Assembly (NCBI GenBank): GCA_965243245.1
Contig: OZ251536.1
Location: 434,001-498,000 of the forward strand
Direction: 5' to 3'
DNA: 64,000 nucleotides
From: JAYQKL01 sp965243245
Lineage (GTDB): Bacteria; Pseudomonadota; Alphaproteobacteria; RS24
In this document: positions 47,373 through 56,694 of the stretch, in pieces
Numbering within the stretch: position 1 is the first letter of the stretch
Layout: each line of letters starts with the position of its first letter
Notes under the pieces: generated by a model
What the model was told of the DNA's origin: nothing
Databases searched by the model: none
The model's input: only the letters and a program-made list of their open reading frames with translations
Position numbers and translations under genes: made by a program

Positions 47373-48407
47373 TTACGATTTTTTACCACTCTTGGCTTTA
47401 ACAAGACGCGACAGAGCTGCATGCTGGCGCCGCCATATCGAAACATCGCGCGCAGGATACCCCGACACTTGCGCCCCATCGGGAAGGTCTTTCATAACCA
47501 CAGTAGCACCATGGATGGTAACATTATTGCCGATAGTTATATGCCCAACAATCCCAGCCTTACCGCCTATCATAACATGATCACCAAGCTTAGCACTCCC
47601 GGCGATGCCAGATTGAGCCGCCATAAGACAATGGCGTCCTATTTGAACATTATGCGCTAAATGACATTGATTATCGAGTTTACTGCCTTCTGCGACAATC
47701 GTATCAGACAGCGCCCCCCGATCAATCATCGAGCCTGCTCCAATTTCCACATCGTTTTGTATAATCACTCTACCAAGCTGAGGGATTTTGATATGCGCAG
47801 GTGCCTGCGGCACAAAGCCAAACCCATCTTGCCCAATAGAGGCTTGCGGATGAATAATCACCCGATCACCTATTAAGGCATGAGAAAGAGTGCTGTTCGC
47901 GCCTATGCGGCAATTGCGCCCGATGACACATCCAGCACCGACCACCACATTGGCAGCTATTTTTGTCCCGGCGCCAATTTCAACATGAGAGCCTATAACG
48001 GCTCCAATACCGATCTCTATATTTTCTTCAAGGCGCGCATCTGGATGGACAGCCCTATGTTGAATACCTGAAACAGGTTCACATAATGTCGCCTCGGGGT
48101 ACAAAAACTGAGCCGCACGCGCAAATCCCTGATAGGGCTGAGACACCGCCAAGCAAACGGTACCTTGCGGGGCATCTTTAATTTTATCAGGCGGCAAAAT
48201 CACCGCCCCCGCAGAACCTGTTTTCAGTTCAGGTAAATATTTATCATTTTCCAAAAAAGAAACATCCCTCTCAGATGCCTGGGAAAGGGATGCCACATCA
48301 CTGATAAGATGCTGGCAATCCCCCGATTTTATTTCTGCCCCAATGATTTCAGCGAGTGCTTGGGCTGAAACGGCTGAAGGTTTTTTAAAAAACCGAGGGT
48401 CTGCCAT
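47373..48407 (-). CDS. lpxD: UDP-3-O-acylglucosamine N-acyltransferase
   Basis: Adds the second acyl chain to the lipid A precursor. A 344-residue protein: an N-terminal uridine-binding domain, then a hexapeptide-repeat beta-helix, with the active-site histidine block CHLAHNVQIG (His249, His252). The start is ATG at 48407, 18 bp after the ompH stop. Confidence 0.96.
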   Translation of the reverse strand: MADPRFFKKPSAVSAQALAEIIGAEIKSGDCQHLISDVASLSQASERDVSFLENDKYLPELKTGSAGAVILPPDKIKDAPQGTVCLAVSQPYQGFARAAQFLYPEATLCEPVSGIQHRAVHPDARLEENIEIGIGAVIGSHVEIGAGTKIAANVVVGAGCVIGRNCRIGANSTLSHALIGDRVIIHPQASIGQDGFGFVPQAPAHIKIPQLGRVIIQNDVEIGAGSMIDRGALSDTIVAEGSKLDNQCHLAHNVQIGRHCLMAAQSGIAGSAKLGDHVMIGGKAGIVGHITIGNNVTIHGATVVMKDLPDGAQVSGYPARDVSIWRRQHAALSRLVKAKSGKKS

Positions 48408-48425
48408 TCTATGATTTACTCATTT

Positions 48426-48953
48426 TTAAGGTGCAATCTTTACTGATTTTAAAACAGCATCCAGTCTTTTGACAGCAATATCTGTCACATCAATGTCTGG
48501 GGTTGCGGCTAAAGCAAACTGTGCCCGAATGATAGAACTGGCTTTTTTCTCTTTCATAATCTCAGTTAAAATGGGGAGTAACTTTGCGAAAATTTCATTC
48601 TGCGCCACCGCCTGTGATGTTTGAAGTTTGCGAGATAGTTGCTGTAATTCTTGATTTTTTGCAATCTCTTTGAGTCGTAAATCATCAGCTTTTGCACGCA
48701 AAGCTTCAGACGTTAAAAGCGTTTTTTGCTGCTCAAGTTTTTTAACACTAGCCTGAAGTTTTTTTTGAATTTTATCACGCGTTGCATTTAAGTCATTAAC
48801 TCTTTTTTGTGCTTGACTCCTAAGACTTTTACCAGCGAGTGAATTGGCAAGCACTTTTTCAACACTAACAATCAGCACCTCAGCTGCTTGTATAGGCGTA
48901 ACCCCTCCGATAAAAAGAGCGGCAATAAGAACGTAAATAGATTTTTTAAACAT
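48426..48953 (-). CDS. ompH: OmpH/Skp-family periplasmic chaperone
   Basis: A 175-residue secreted protein that would hold unfolded outer-membrane proteins for BamA. A cleavable signal peptide ends near residue 23 (GVTPIQAAE). A long charged, Lys/Gln/Leu-rich helical region (about 40-125), typical of the Skp coiled-coil tentacles, follows. It sits 14 bp downstream of bamA, the standard position. Confidence 0.9.
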   Translation of the reverse strand: MFKKSIYVLIAALFIGGVTPIQAAEVLIVSVEKVLANSLAGKSLRSQAQKRVNDLNATRDKIQKKLQASVKKLEQQKTLLTSEALRAKADDLRLKEIAKNQELQQLSRKLQTSQAVAQNEIFAKLLPILTEIMKEKKASSIIRAQFALAATPDIDVTDIAVKRLDAVLKSVKIAP

Positions 48954-48967
48954 TATAAACCTTTTTG

Positions 48968-51244
48968 TTAGAAACGAGTTCCGGCCGTAAACCGAAAAAA
49001 TTGAGCACTATCATAATCTTCTTTAGAAATTGGTCTTGCCAGATCAAACCGCACCGGACCAAAGGGTGATTTCCATGAAAAACTTAAACCATAAGTTGCC
49101 CGAAAAGCAAAATCATCTTCAACTGATGCAGCCCGAACATCTGTACTTCCTAGCACACCAAAATCTGTAAATAAATACCCCTTAATGCCCAAATCCTTTG
49201 GAATCCCCAACGGTAATTGAGTTTCAAGCGTCCCCGCAACATACTGCTTAGCACCAAGCACATAACTACTTTCAGCATCACGTGGGCCAAGACCTGAGCG
49301 TTTAAAACCACGGATAACACTCCCCCCTAAGAAAAAGTGGTCATTATATGAAATCGGGTCATCATCATAATCAACCACCGCGCCGGCAGAGGCGCGGGCA
49401 TGAAAAATCCATTCATCAAAATATGTTCTGTAATAGTCATAAACGGCGGTCGTTCGCAGATAACTCACATCCCCTGCTGGCCCTGCAATATCTTGATTAA
49501 GAGAAAACCGCCAACCTTCGCTTGGTTCAAGCTTGTCATCGCGCTTATCTATGCCATAGCTATATCCCACGACAATCTTCAAGTCTGAATAGGGCCGAAG
49601 GTAATCGCCAAATAAGCTTGTATAAGCGTCATTGATTAGCTCATCCTCCAGCACACGCGAATATAAACTCACGCGCCCGTTTTCCGACACAGGAAACCCA
49701 ACAGAAAGTCCAATACCGGTCTGAGCTGTTTCCAAATTTGATTCAGTGTCATAGTCAGTCGTTGTGCGAAACAGATTAATGCTTCCATAAAGGTCGCGCC
49801 CAAGGAAATAAGGTTCGCCAAAGTTTAGATTAAATGTTTGAACTTGAGAACTAACAGATGTTGCAAATTGTAATACCTGCCCTCTGCCAAGCAAATTGCG
49901 CTCAACAATACTGAATTGGCTCGAAAAATTCTCGGTAGAGGAATACCCAACCCCAAGTGACAATTCACCTGTTGACTGCTCCTCAACATCAATATCAATG
50001 ATTGTCTTATCTGGTTCTGAACCAACTTGCTCGGTGATTTCCACTTCTGCAAAATAATTAAGCCCTTTAATATCGCGTTCTGAGCGGTTAAGAAGCACCT
50101 TATTAAAAGCATCTCCCTCATCCAAACGCAACTCACGGCGAATAACATGGTCTTGTGTGCGAACATTATTATTAATATTAATACGCTCGACATAAACCCG
50201 CGGGCCCTCTTCAATCCGATATTCAACATTAACAATATTTTCTTTTTTGTTTCTGCGTACACGCGGGCGAACATCAGCAAAAGCATAACCACGTGCGCCT
50301 AGAATTTTTGTTAAATCCTCAATCGTATCATCAATGCGTTTCAGATTATATTTTTGCTCAGGGGAATGCTTTATCAGAGCTTGCATTTCCTCAATATCAA
50401 TTTCAGTAACATTACTGTTAATTTTGCCCTCACCAAACTTATAGACATTACCTTCTTCAACATTAAAGGTGATAAAAAACTCCTTACCATCACGCGTTAG
50501 TTCAGCCACAGAAGAAATAACTCGGAAATCAGCATAGCCGCGCCCTAAATAAAATCGTCTTAGCAATTCACGGTCATAGCCGATGCGGTCTGGGTCATAT
50601 TTATCGCCAGATGTAAAAAATTTATACCAACGGCTTTCCTTGCTTGAAATTTCCTCGCGCAAACGATTATCATCAAAGGCTTCATTACCGATGAAATTAA
50701 TTGACCTGATTTGAGTGACTTCACCTTCATCAATTTCAAAAATGACATCAACGCGGTTTTGCGGCAATTGAATAACCTTGGGTTCAATGCGGGCAGAAAA
50801 CCGCCCCGCACGCTGATAAAGCTCGACATAATGAGCAACATCATCCTGCACTTTCGAGCGTGTATAGACTTGACGAGAGCGCAAAGTACTTTCCTCTATC
50901 AGCTTTTCCTCATCAAGTTTTTTATTACCCTCAAATAAAACGCGATTCACAATAGGGTTTTCAATAACTTTGACCAACAAACCATCATTATCTTGCGTGA
51001 TTGTAACATCCGCAAAAAGACCAGATTTAAACAGCGATTTTAAAGATCTATCAATCAGCTCAGGGTCAGGTTTCATGCCAACCTCAATAGACATATAAGA
51101 CAAGACCGTCTCTGGCTCTACACGCTGGCTTCCCTCAACGCGGATGAAAGATATGTCCGCCTCTGCCAGTTGCGCCTTAGCCGCAAATATAGGCGCAAAG
51201 CAAAGAGTTAAAAAAATCAGGGCGTAAATTGTCCGAAATCGCAT
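48968..51244 (-). CDS. bamA: Outer-membrane protein assembly factor BamA
   Basis: Central channel-like component of the BAM machine that inserts beta-barrel proteins. A 758-residue protein: signal peptide (about 1-24, cut after AAKA), five POTRA domains to about residue 420, and a C-terminal barrel. The barrel carries the conserved loop motif as IRGF in GGSVIRGFKRSG, and the chain ends in Phe (FTAGTRF) as expected for barrel proteins. It stands between rseP and ompH. Confidence 0.97.
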   Translation of the reverse strand: MRFRTIYALIFLTLCFAPIFAAKAQLAEADISFIRVEGSQRVEPETVLSYMSIEVGMKPDPELIDRSLKSLFKSGLFADVTITQDNDGLLVKVIENPIVNRVLFEGNKKLDEEKLIEESTLRSRQVYTRSKVQDDVAHYVELYQRAGRFSARIEPKVIQLPQNRVDVIFEIDEGEVTQIRSINFIGNEAFDDNRLREEISSKESRWYKFFTSGDKYDPDRIGYDRELLRRFYLGRGYADFRVISSVAELTRDGKEFFITFNVEEGNVYKFGEGKINSNVTEIDIEEMQALIKHSPEQKYNLKRIDDTIEDLTKILGARGYAFADVRPRVRRNKKENIVNVEYRIEEGPRVYVERININNNVRTQDHVIRRELRLDEGDAFNKVLLNRSERDIKGLNYFAEVEITEQVGSEPDKTIIDIDVEEQSTGELSLGVGYSSTENFSSQFSIVERNLLGRGQVLQFATSVSSQVQTFNLNFGEPYFLGRDLYGSINLFRTTTDYDTESNLETAQTGIGLSVGFPVSENGRVSLYSRVLEDELINDAYTSLFGDYLRPYSDLKIVVGYSYGIDKRDDKLEPSEGWRFSLNQDIAGPAGDVSYLRTTAVYDYYRTYFDEWIFHARASAGAVVDYDDDPISYNDHFFLGGSVIRGFKRSGLGPRDAESSYVLGAKQYVAGTLETQLPLGIPKDLGIKGYLFTDFGVLGSTDVRAASVEDDFAFRATYGLSFSWKSPFGPVRFDLARPISKEDYDSAQFFRFTAGTRF

Positions 51245-51272
51245 GAAAACTTTCCCAAAAATAAAATGAAAC

Positions 51273-52403
51273 TCAGTTAAACAAATTTGACTGGGTTAAA
51301 TCATTCCAAGTCACAAAAACAAACAACATCAACACAAACGCTAAACCAATACGCATCCCCATTTCTTGAATATATACAGGCAAGGGGCGTCCTAAGATTG
51401 CCTCAAAACCGTAAAACAGCAAGTGCCCGCCATCGAGCATGGGGATTGGAAAAAGATTAATCAAACCAATGCTAACAGAAAGGACCGCCGCAAGATTTAG
51501 CAAATAAATAAGACCAAGCGAAGCCATCTGCCCAGATATTTGAGCAATCCGTATCGGCCCGCCAAGAGAGTCGGCCGATTCTCTGCCTGAAATAATCCGC
51601 CCCAAAGATACAAAAGTTTGTTCAATTATAAAGGCTGTTTCCTCAACCCCTTTGCCAATAGCCACCAAAGGATTATACCGAATATGAGTCACCCTTGAAG
51701 GGTCATTAATATTGGTGATACCAAGTTGTCCGATACGATAAACATTCCCGAAGCGGTCTTTTTCTTCAACCAGGTCAGGACGCGCCCGTAAATCTTTTAC
51801 AACACCATCACGATTAATTGTGAAAGCTAAATTTGTTTCAGGATTTACAGAAACAATCCGCCGCACATCATTGAAACTAAAAATTTCTTTTCCGTCAATC
51901 GCCAAAATGACATCGCCCGAATGAAAGCCAGCTCTATCGGCGGCACTTTCGCTAACAATTGTTCCAATAACAGGCGTGACAATGCGCTCACCAAGAATAG
52001 AATACATTCCTGCAAAAATGATAATAGCCAAAAGGAAATTAGCAAAAGGTCCGGCCGCAACAACCGCCGCACGTTGCCAAAGAGGCTTAAAGTGAAAAAT
52101 ATCCTTTTTACCTTCTTCAGAAATTGCTGATAATTTATTTCTATCAGGATTACTCGCAGCCGACTGGTCGCCATAAAACTTAACGTAGCCGCCAAGCGGT
52201 AACCAACCAATTTTCCAAACCGTTCCCCGTTTGTCAGTCCAATTCGTTAACGCCCTACCAAAACCAATAGAGAACGTCTCCACCCGTACACCACATTTGC
52301 GCGCAACCCAAAAATGTCCCAATTCATGAAAAAAAACAACAAGCATGATAATCGCCAAAAATGGCAAAATATAGCCAAAACCGATTGTAATTAAAGTTTC
52401 CAA
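51273..52403 (-). CDS. rseP: Site-2 intramembrane zinc metalloprotease RseP
   Basis: Cleaves membrane-spanning anti-sigma factors and residual signal peptides. A 376-residue protein with the HExxH motif in the first membrane segment (HELGH, 26-30), one PDZ domain (about 125-200) and the second zinc-ligand motif PIPMLDGGH (around 315-323). The start is TTG at 52403. An in-frame stop lies two codons upstream, GGAG at 52410-52413 is six bases away, and the next Met would remove the helix holding HELGH, so TTG is well supported. Confidence 0.94.
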   Translation of the reverse strand: METLITIGFGYILPFLAIIMLVVFFHELGHFWVARKCGVRVETFSIGFGRALTNWTDKRGTVWKIGWLPLGGYVKFYGDQSAASNPDRNKLSAISEEGKKDIFHFKPLWQRAAVVAAGPFANFLLAIIIFAGMYSILGERIVTPVIGTIVSESAADRAGFHSGDVILAIDGKEIFSFNDVRRIVSVNPETNLAFTINRDGVVKDLRARPDLVEEKDRFGNVYRIGQLGITNINDPSRVTHIRYNPLVAIGKGVEETAFIIEQTFVSLGRIISGRESADSLGGPIRIAQISGQMASLGLIYLLNLAAVLSVSIGLINLFPIPMLDGGHLLFYGFEAILGRPLPVYIQEMGMRIGLAFVLMLFVFVTWNDLTQSNLFN

Positions 52404-52474
52404 TTTTCACTCCATGAACATTTTCAGCTTACCAAAAACTCCCACCCTTAATAGCACAAAAACTCCTAAATAGC

Positions 52475-53644
52475 TTAAAAAACACTCTGTTTGGTAATTT
52501 TTTCTTCTGCCCGCGCCCGACTTTCACCATCAATGGCAAAAATCGTATCAATATCCTTTTGATGATAGACAGGCAATTCTGCTAAAACATCCTCAATCAG
52601 AGCAGAAATCCCCAAAAATGAGAGCCGTGCCTGCTGAAACGCTTCGACCGCCACTTCATTAATCGCATTAAGCGCAGTTGTTGCGCCCCCGCCCTGTTGC
52701 ATGGCTTCTTTTGCCAGACGCAAACAGGCAAATTTATGTTCATCAGGTTGGTGAAAATTCAACTGCCCTATTTTAGTTAAATCCAGCCTATTTGCGCGCG
52801 ACGAAAGACGCGCCGGATACGCCATACAATAAGAGATCGGAATGCGCATATCAGAGGCCCCCAAATGCGCCAAAACCGAACCATCCTTCATATGAACCAA
52901 ACCATGCACAATTGATTGCGGATGAATAACAGCCTCAAAACACTCTGGCGCCAAACCAAATAAATGTTTAGCTTCAATAAGCTCCAAGCCCTTATTCATC
53001 AAACTTGCCGAGTCAATTGAAATTTTATCTCCCATCGACCACACAGGATGCTTAACCGCCATTTCAGCCGTCACCGTTTTTAGCTCATCGACGGAAAATC
53101 CTCGAAAGGGTCCACCCGAAGCCGTCAAGGTAAATTTCTCAACCTCCGATAGCGGGCAATCATGAACAAGCTGATACAAAGCATTATGCTCTGAATCCAC
53201 AGGCACAACCTTGCATCCATGCTTATCCGCCGCCGCCATAAACAAATCTCCCGCACTCACCAAACATTCTTTGTTTGCAAGCATAAGATATTTACTAAAT
53301 TCAAGTGCTTTAAGCGTTGGTGCCAAACCAGCAAAGCCCACAATAGCCGCCATGCACCTATCGACAGGGCGCGCGCCAGCCTCTATAAGAGCCTGAGGAC
53401 CCGCACCAATTTCAATATCAACACCGATAAATGCGGCTTTCAGGGTCTCATAATGTGCCTCATTACCAATAGCGGCAAAGTTAGGTCTGAACCGTTGGCA
53501 AATAGCGATAAGCTTTTCAACATTATCCATGCCAGTCACCGCCTCAACGTCAAAAAGGTTTTCATGCTGTGCGATAATATCCAACGTGCTATCACCGATA
53601 GACCCTGTCGCACCCAAAATACTTATTGTTTGCTTATTCTTCAT
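52475..53644 (-). CDS. dxr: 1-deoxy-D-xylulose 5-phosphate reductoisomerase
   Basis: Second step of the MEP isoprenoid pathway, NADPH-dependent. A 389-residue protein with the nucleotide-binding GATGSIGDSTLDII (11-24), LANKECLVSAG and the metal/substrate-binding DSEHNA (around 151). Its product line feeds UppS two genes upstream. It starts at ATG 53644, six bases after cdsA. Confidence 0.97.
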   Translation of the reverse strand: MKNKQTISILGATGSIGDSTLDIIAQHENLFDVEAVTGMDNVEKLIAICQRFRPNFAAIGNEAHYETLKAAFIGVDIEIGAGPQALIEAGARPVDRCMAAIVGFAGLAPTLKALEFSKYLMLANKECLVSAGDLFMAAADKHGCKVVPVDSEHNALYQLVHDCPLSEVEKFTLTASGGPFRGFSVDELKTVTAEMAVKHPVWSMGDKISIDSASLMNKGLELIEAKHLFGLAPECFEAVIHPQSIVHGLVHMKDGSVLAHLGASDMRIPISYCMAYPARLSSRANRLDLTKIGQLNFHQPDEHKFACLRLAKEAMQQGGGATTALNAINEVAVEAFQQARLSFLGISALIEDVLAELPVYHQKDIDTIFAIDGESRARAEEKITKQSVF

Positions 53645-53650
53645 GAGCCC

Positions 53651-54559
53651 TTACCAAACCAACAATCTTTCAATAGCTGTGGGGGCTGTGAACTCAGTCA
53701 TGCCGATTTTATCGTTTATGAACAAAACAAGAAACGCCACCACAAGAACCGAAATGACGCCATCAACACGGTCAAGAATACCACCATGTCCCGGCAAAAT
53801 TGACCCGCTATCCTTGACATCATATTTGCGTTTAATCCAAGATTCCAAAAGATCACCAAACTGCGCAATCACCGCTAGCAAGGCACTCAGACAGGCAATA
53901 ATGCCCGCCTCTTTCAAACTAAATGGCTCGCCAAACTGCCACCCAAACACCAAAGCAATAATAACGCCGCCAAAAGCTGCCCCCATCATGCCGCCGAGCA
54001 GACCCGCCCATGTTTTATTCGGGGAAATAATCGGTGAAAGCTTTGGCCCCCCTATTGTTTTGCCAAAAAGCATAGCAAAAATATCCGTCAACCAAACCAC
54101 AACAAACAGATAAAACACCAATTGTGCGCCCGCCTCTAATTGACGCAAAAAAATCAATGCGACAAGCGGTAAAGAGAGATAGGCATAACCGCCAAGCAGA
54201 ACAAATTTTTCTATATGAAGCCCAAAACTAATCAGAGCGCAGACCCCCATAAGACCAATCCATATTACCAATGTTTGGTCTGGCGAAAGAGCAATCGCTG
54301 AAAAAACCACTGGCAATATAATCAGCATCAAAACAGCGCGTATATTTTTAGGGTTACTGGATTTGAGCATATACACCCATTCATGAACCAGCAAAAAGCT
54401 AGCAATCATAACAAATATATAGAATAACCATCCGCCAAAATAGATCGCACTCAAGACAATCGGTAAAAGTGTTAAAGCCGTTAAAACTCTCAACCGCAAG
54501 GCTTGCCATAGGCGCAAGGCACCAGATAGCTGAGACCAAGGCAATTGAGATTTTGTCAT
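53651..54559 (-). CDS. cdsA: Phosphatidate cytidylyltransferase
   Basis: Makes CDP-diacylglycerol, the branch-point of phospholipid synthesis. A 302-residue protein with many membrane segments. The family signature near the C-terminus is ESWIKRKYDVKDSGSILPGH followed by GGILDRVDG. The start ATG overlaps the uppS TGA (ATGA). Confidence 0.95.
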   Translation of the reverse strand: MTKSQLPWSQLSGALRLWQALRLRVLTALTLLPIVLSAIYFGGWLFYIFVMIASFLLVHEWVYMLKSSNPKNIRAVLMLIILPVVFSAIALSPDQTLVIWIGLMGVCALISFGLHIEKFVLLGGYAYLSLPLVALIFLRQLEAGAQLVFYLFVVVWLTDIFAMLFGKTIGGPKLSPIISPNKTWAGLLGGMMGAAFGGVIIALVFGWQFGEPFSLKEAGIIACLSALLAVIAQFGDLLESWIKRKYDVKDSGSILPGHGGILDRVDGVISVLVVAFLVLFINDKIGMTEFTAPTAIERLLVW

Positions 54560-55344
54560 TGAGCGACCTCAACCGCAGATAAAATATTTTCTAATGCCTC
54601 TTGGTTTTGCGCAGAAGTTCCATATCGGCGTTCTCGATTCATATATACCTCAATCGCGCTATCATAATCTTTGGGCGTATAATCGGGCCATAAGACGCTC
54701 TGAAACACAAGCTCAGAATAAGCACTTTGTAAGAGCATAAAATTGCTAAGACGATATTCTCCACTGGTGCGGATAATGAGATCTGGATCCGAAACATTTG
54801 CGGTCATCAGATGACTTCGAATGAGGTCAGCATCAACATCGCCGGCCGTCAACTGCTTGTCTTGGGCTTTCATGATAAGGGATTGCACCATATTTATGAC
54901 CTCATCCCAGCTGCCATAATTAAACGCAAGCTGAAGCGTCAGAGCGTCATTATTTTTTGTGGTCATTTGCGCTTTATCAAGCAACTTAATAATACTGGGC
55001 TGTAGACCTTGGTGTTTGCCAATGACTTTTATTTTAACATTCGCTTGGTGTAATTTTTCAAAATCTTGCGCGATATAGCGTTTTAATAATCCCATCAAAA
55101 AATTAACTTCACTTTGAGGGCGGCGCCAATTTTCTGTTGAGAAAGCATAAAGCGTCAAGGTTTTAAGTTCTGTACTTTTAAGATAATCAACCAAATTTCT
55201 GACCGCTTCCACACCTTTTTTGTGTCCTTCGCGCCGAGATAAGCCGCGTTTTTGCGCCCAGCGACCATTGCCATCCATGATAATAGCGACATGCTTTGGA
55301 GGCGAAGGGGCGGTCATTGATTGAGACGTTTCATGCGTTGTCAT
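54556..55344 (-). CDS. uppS: Undecaprenyl pyrophosphate synthase (cis-prenyltransferase)
   Basis: Builds the C55 lipid carrier for peptidoglycan and LPS. A 262-residue protein with catalytic Asp24 in IIMDGNGRWAQKRG, then REGHKKG, STENWRRP and the C-terminal RTSGEYRLSNF block. The start is ATG at 55344; an in-frame Met at residue 10 is an alternative because the first residues are non-conserved. Confidence 0.95.
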   Translation of the reverse strand: MTTHETSQSMTAPSPPKHVAIIMDGNGRWAQKRGLSRREGHKKGVEAVRNLVDYLKSTELKTLTLYAFSTENWRRPQSEVNFLMGLLKRYIAQDFEKLHQANVKIKVIGKHQGLQPSIIKLLDKAQMTTKNNDALTLQLAFNYGSWDEVINMVQSLIMKAQDKQLTAGDVDADLIRSHLMTANVSDPDLIIRTSGEYRLSNFMLLQSAYSELVFQSVLWPDYTPKDYDSAIEVYMNRERRYGTSAQNQEALENILSAVEVAQ

Positions 55345-55355
55345 GGGGTGCGCCT

Positions 55356-55910
55356 TTAAACCTGACGGATCTCAGCTTCTTTAGTGTTGAATAATGTGTC
55401 AATTTCCTTAACTTTATTATCTGTCAGTTTTTGAACATCATCGGCAAATGCTTTGTGTTCGTCTTGGCTGATGTCTCTGTCTTTTTCTGCTTTTTTCAAT
55501 TGATCCATGCCATCGCGGCGCACATTGCGAACCGCTATCCGCGCTTGTTCGGTATATTTACCCGCAATTTTTGCTAATTCTTCACGGCGTTCTTCATTCA
55601 GTTCTGGCAAGGGGATGCGAATCAATTGACCGTCCGCCATCGGGTTAAGCCCAAGCCCTGACGCACGAATAGCTTTTTCCACCATCGCTGTCTGCCCCTT
55701 ATCCCAAACCTGCACCGATAACATGCGCGTCTCAGGAACAGAAACCGTCCCAACCTGTGAAAGCGGCATTTTTTGTCCATAAGCCTCCACCATAATTGGG
55801 TCAAGCAAGCTCGCATTTGCGCGCCCTGTGCGCAAACCAGAAAATTCAGATTTCAAAGTCGAAAGCGCACCATCCATACGCCTGCCAATTTCATTTAAAT
55901 CAATAGCCAT
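55356..55910 (-). CDS. frr: Ribosome recycling factor
   Basis: Splits post-termination ribosomes together with EF-G. At 184 residues from the ATG at 55910 (AGGAAAA just upstream), it matches the family length. The frame stays open for 39 more codons upstream but would run through the 15-bp repeat and the end of pyrH, so that extension is rejected. Conserved blocks are GLRTGRANASLLDPI, RIPLPELNEERR and VRNVRRD. Confidence 0.96.
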   Translation of the reverse strand: MAIDLNEIGRRMDGALSTLKSEFSGLRTGRANASLLDPIMVEAYGQKMPLSQVGTVSVPETRMLSVQVWDKGQTAMVEKAIRASGLGLNPMADGQLIRIPLPELNEERREELAKIAGKYTEQARIAVRNVRRDGMDQLKKAEKDRDISQDEHKAFADDVQKLTDNKVKEIDTLFNTKEAEIRQV

Positions 55911-55920
55911 GTTTTTCCTA

Positions 55921-55960
55921 TTCTTTAACGCCCTATTCCTTAACGCCCTATTCCTTAATG
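55921..55960. repeat. 15-bp tandem repeat at the pyrH 3' end
   Basis: Plus-strand units ttctttaacgcccta (55921-55935) and ttccttaacgcccta (55936-55950) are followed by the partial ttccttaatg. On the coding strand the pyrH ending Lys-Glu-stop is repeated, with one base change, in the short pyrH-frr gap, so two further in-frame Lys-Glu-TAG units follow the real stop. Confidence 0.88.
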
Positions 55961-56667
55961 ATTGTACACCGCCCCTCGCCTTTAAGAACATCCAAAAGAG
56001 CACCGCTTGACTGTATACTAAAAACAATGATCGGAATTTTATTTTCCCGCGATAAACTTACCGCCGACGCATCCATAACCTTTAGATCATTCGATAAGAC
56101 ATCCATATAGGTTAAAGTATCATAGCGTTCAGCAGAAGTATCCTTTTTTGGGTCGGCCGTATAAACCCCGTCAACATTTGTGCCTTTCAGTAAAGCATGA
56201 CAATTCATTTCACTTGCCCGCAAAGCCGCGGCCGTGTCAGTGGTGAAAAACGGATTGCCCGTACCCGCCGCAAAAATCACCACGCGCCCCTTTTGCATAT
56301 GGCGAATAGCACGGCGGCGAATATAAGGTTCACAAACTGTCGTCATAGGAATAGCCGATAAAACACGCGTGGATATATTTTGACGCTCAAGCGCATTTTG
56401 CATAGCAAGAGCATTCATAACCGTTGCCAACATGCCCATATAATCTGCACTTGAGCGGTCCATGCCGTCTGCCGCGCCGCTTAGACCTCGGAAAATATTC
56501 CCCCCCCCAATAACAAGACACAGCTCATATTCATTTTCAATGGCTTGGCGCACCTCACCCGCAATACGGTCTACAGTGCTTACATCAATACCATAGGCGC
56601 CTTCGCCCATCAGGGCATCGCCTGAAATTTTAAGGAGAACGCGTTTGAACTCAATATTTTCGCCCAT
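55948..56667 (-). CDS. pyrH: UMP kinase
   Basis: Phosphorylates UMP to UDP, with allosteric control by GTP and UTP in known enzymes. A 239-residue amino-acid-kinase-fold protein with VLLKISGDALMG near the N-terminus, the GGGNIFRG loop and the C-terminal DASA block. The start is ATG at 56667. It lies in the canonical rpsB-tsf-pyrH-frr order. Confidence 0.97.
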   Translation of the reverse strand: MGENIEFKRVLLKISGDALMGEGAYGIDVSTVDRIAGEVRQAIENEYELCLVIGGGNIFRGLSGAADGMDRSSADYMGMLATVMNALAMQNALERQNISTRVLSAIPMTTVCEPYIRRRAIRHMQKGRVVIFAAGTGNPFFTTDTAAALRASEMNCHALLKGTNVDGVYTADPKKDTSAERYDTLTYMDVLSNDLKVMDASAVSLSRENKIPIIVFSIQSSGALLDVLKGEGRCTIIKE

Positions 56668-56694
56668 CGCTTTCCCCTTCTTACTTATTTCAGT

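Noticed and set aside
53219..54113. Two 194-codon plus-strand frames opposite dxr and cdsA
   Set aside because: Both lie antisense to clearly functional genes and resemble no known protein.
55911..56027. A 39-codon N-terminal extension of frr
   Set aside because: It runs through the pyrH end and the 15-bp repeat; the ATG at 55910 has a ribosome site and gives the normal length.
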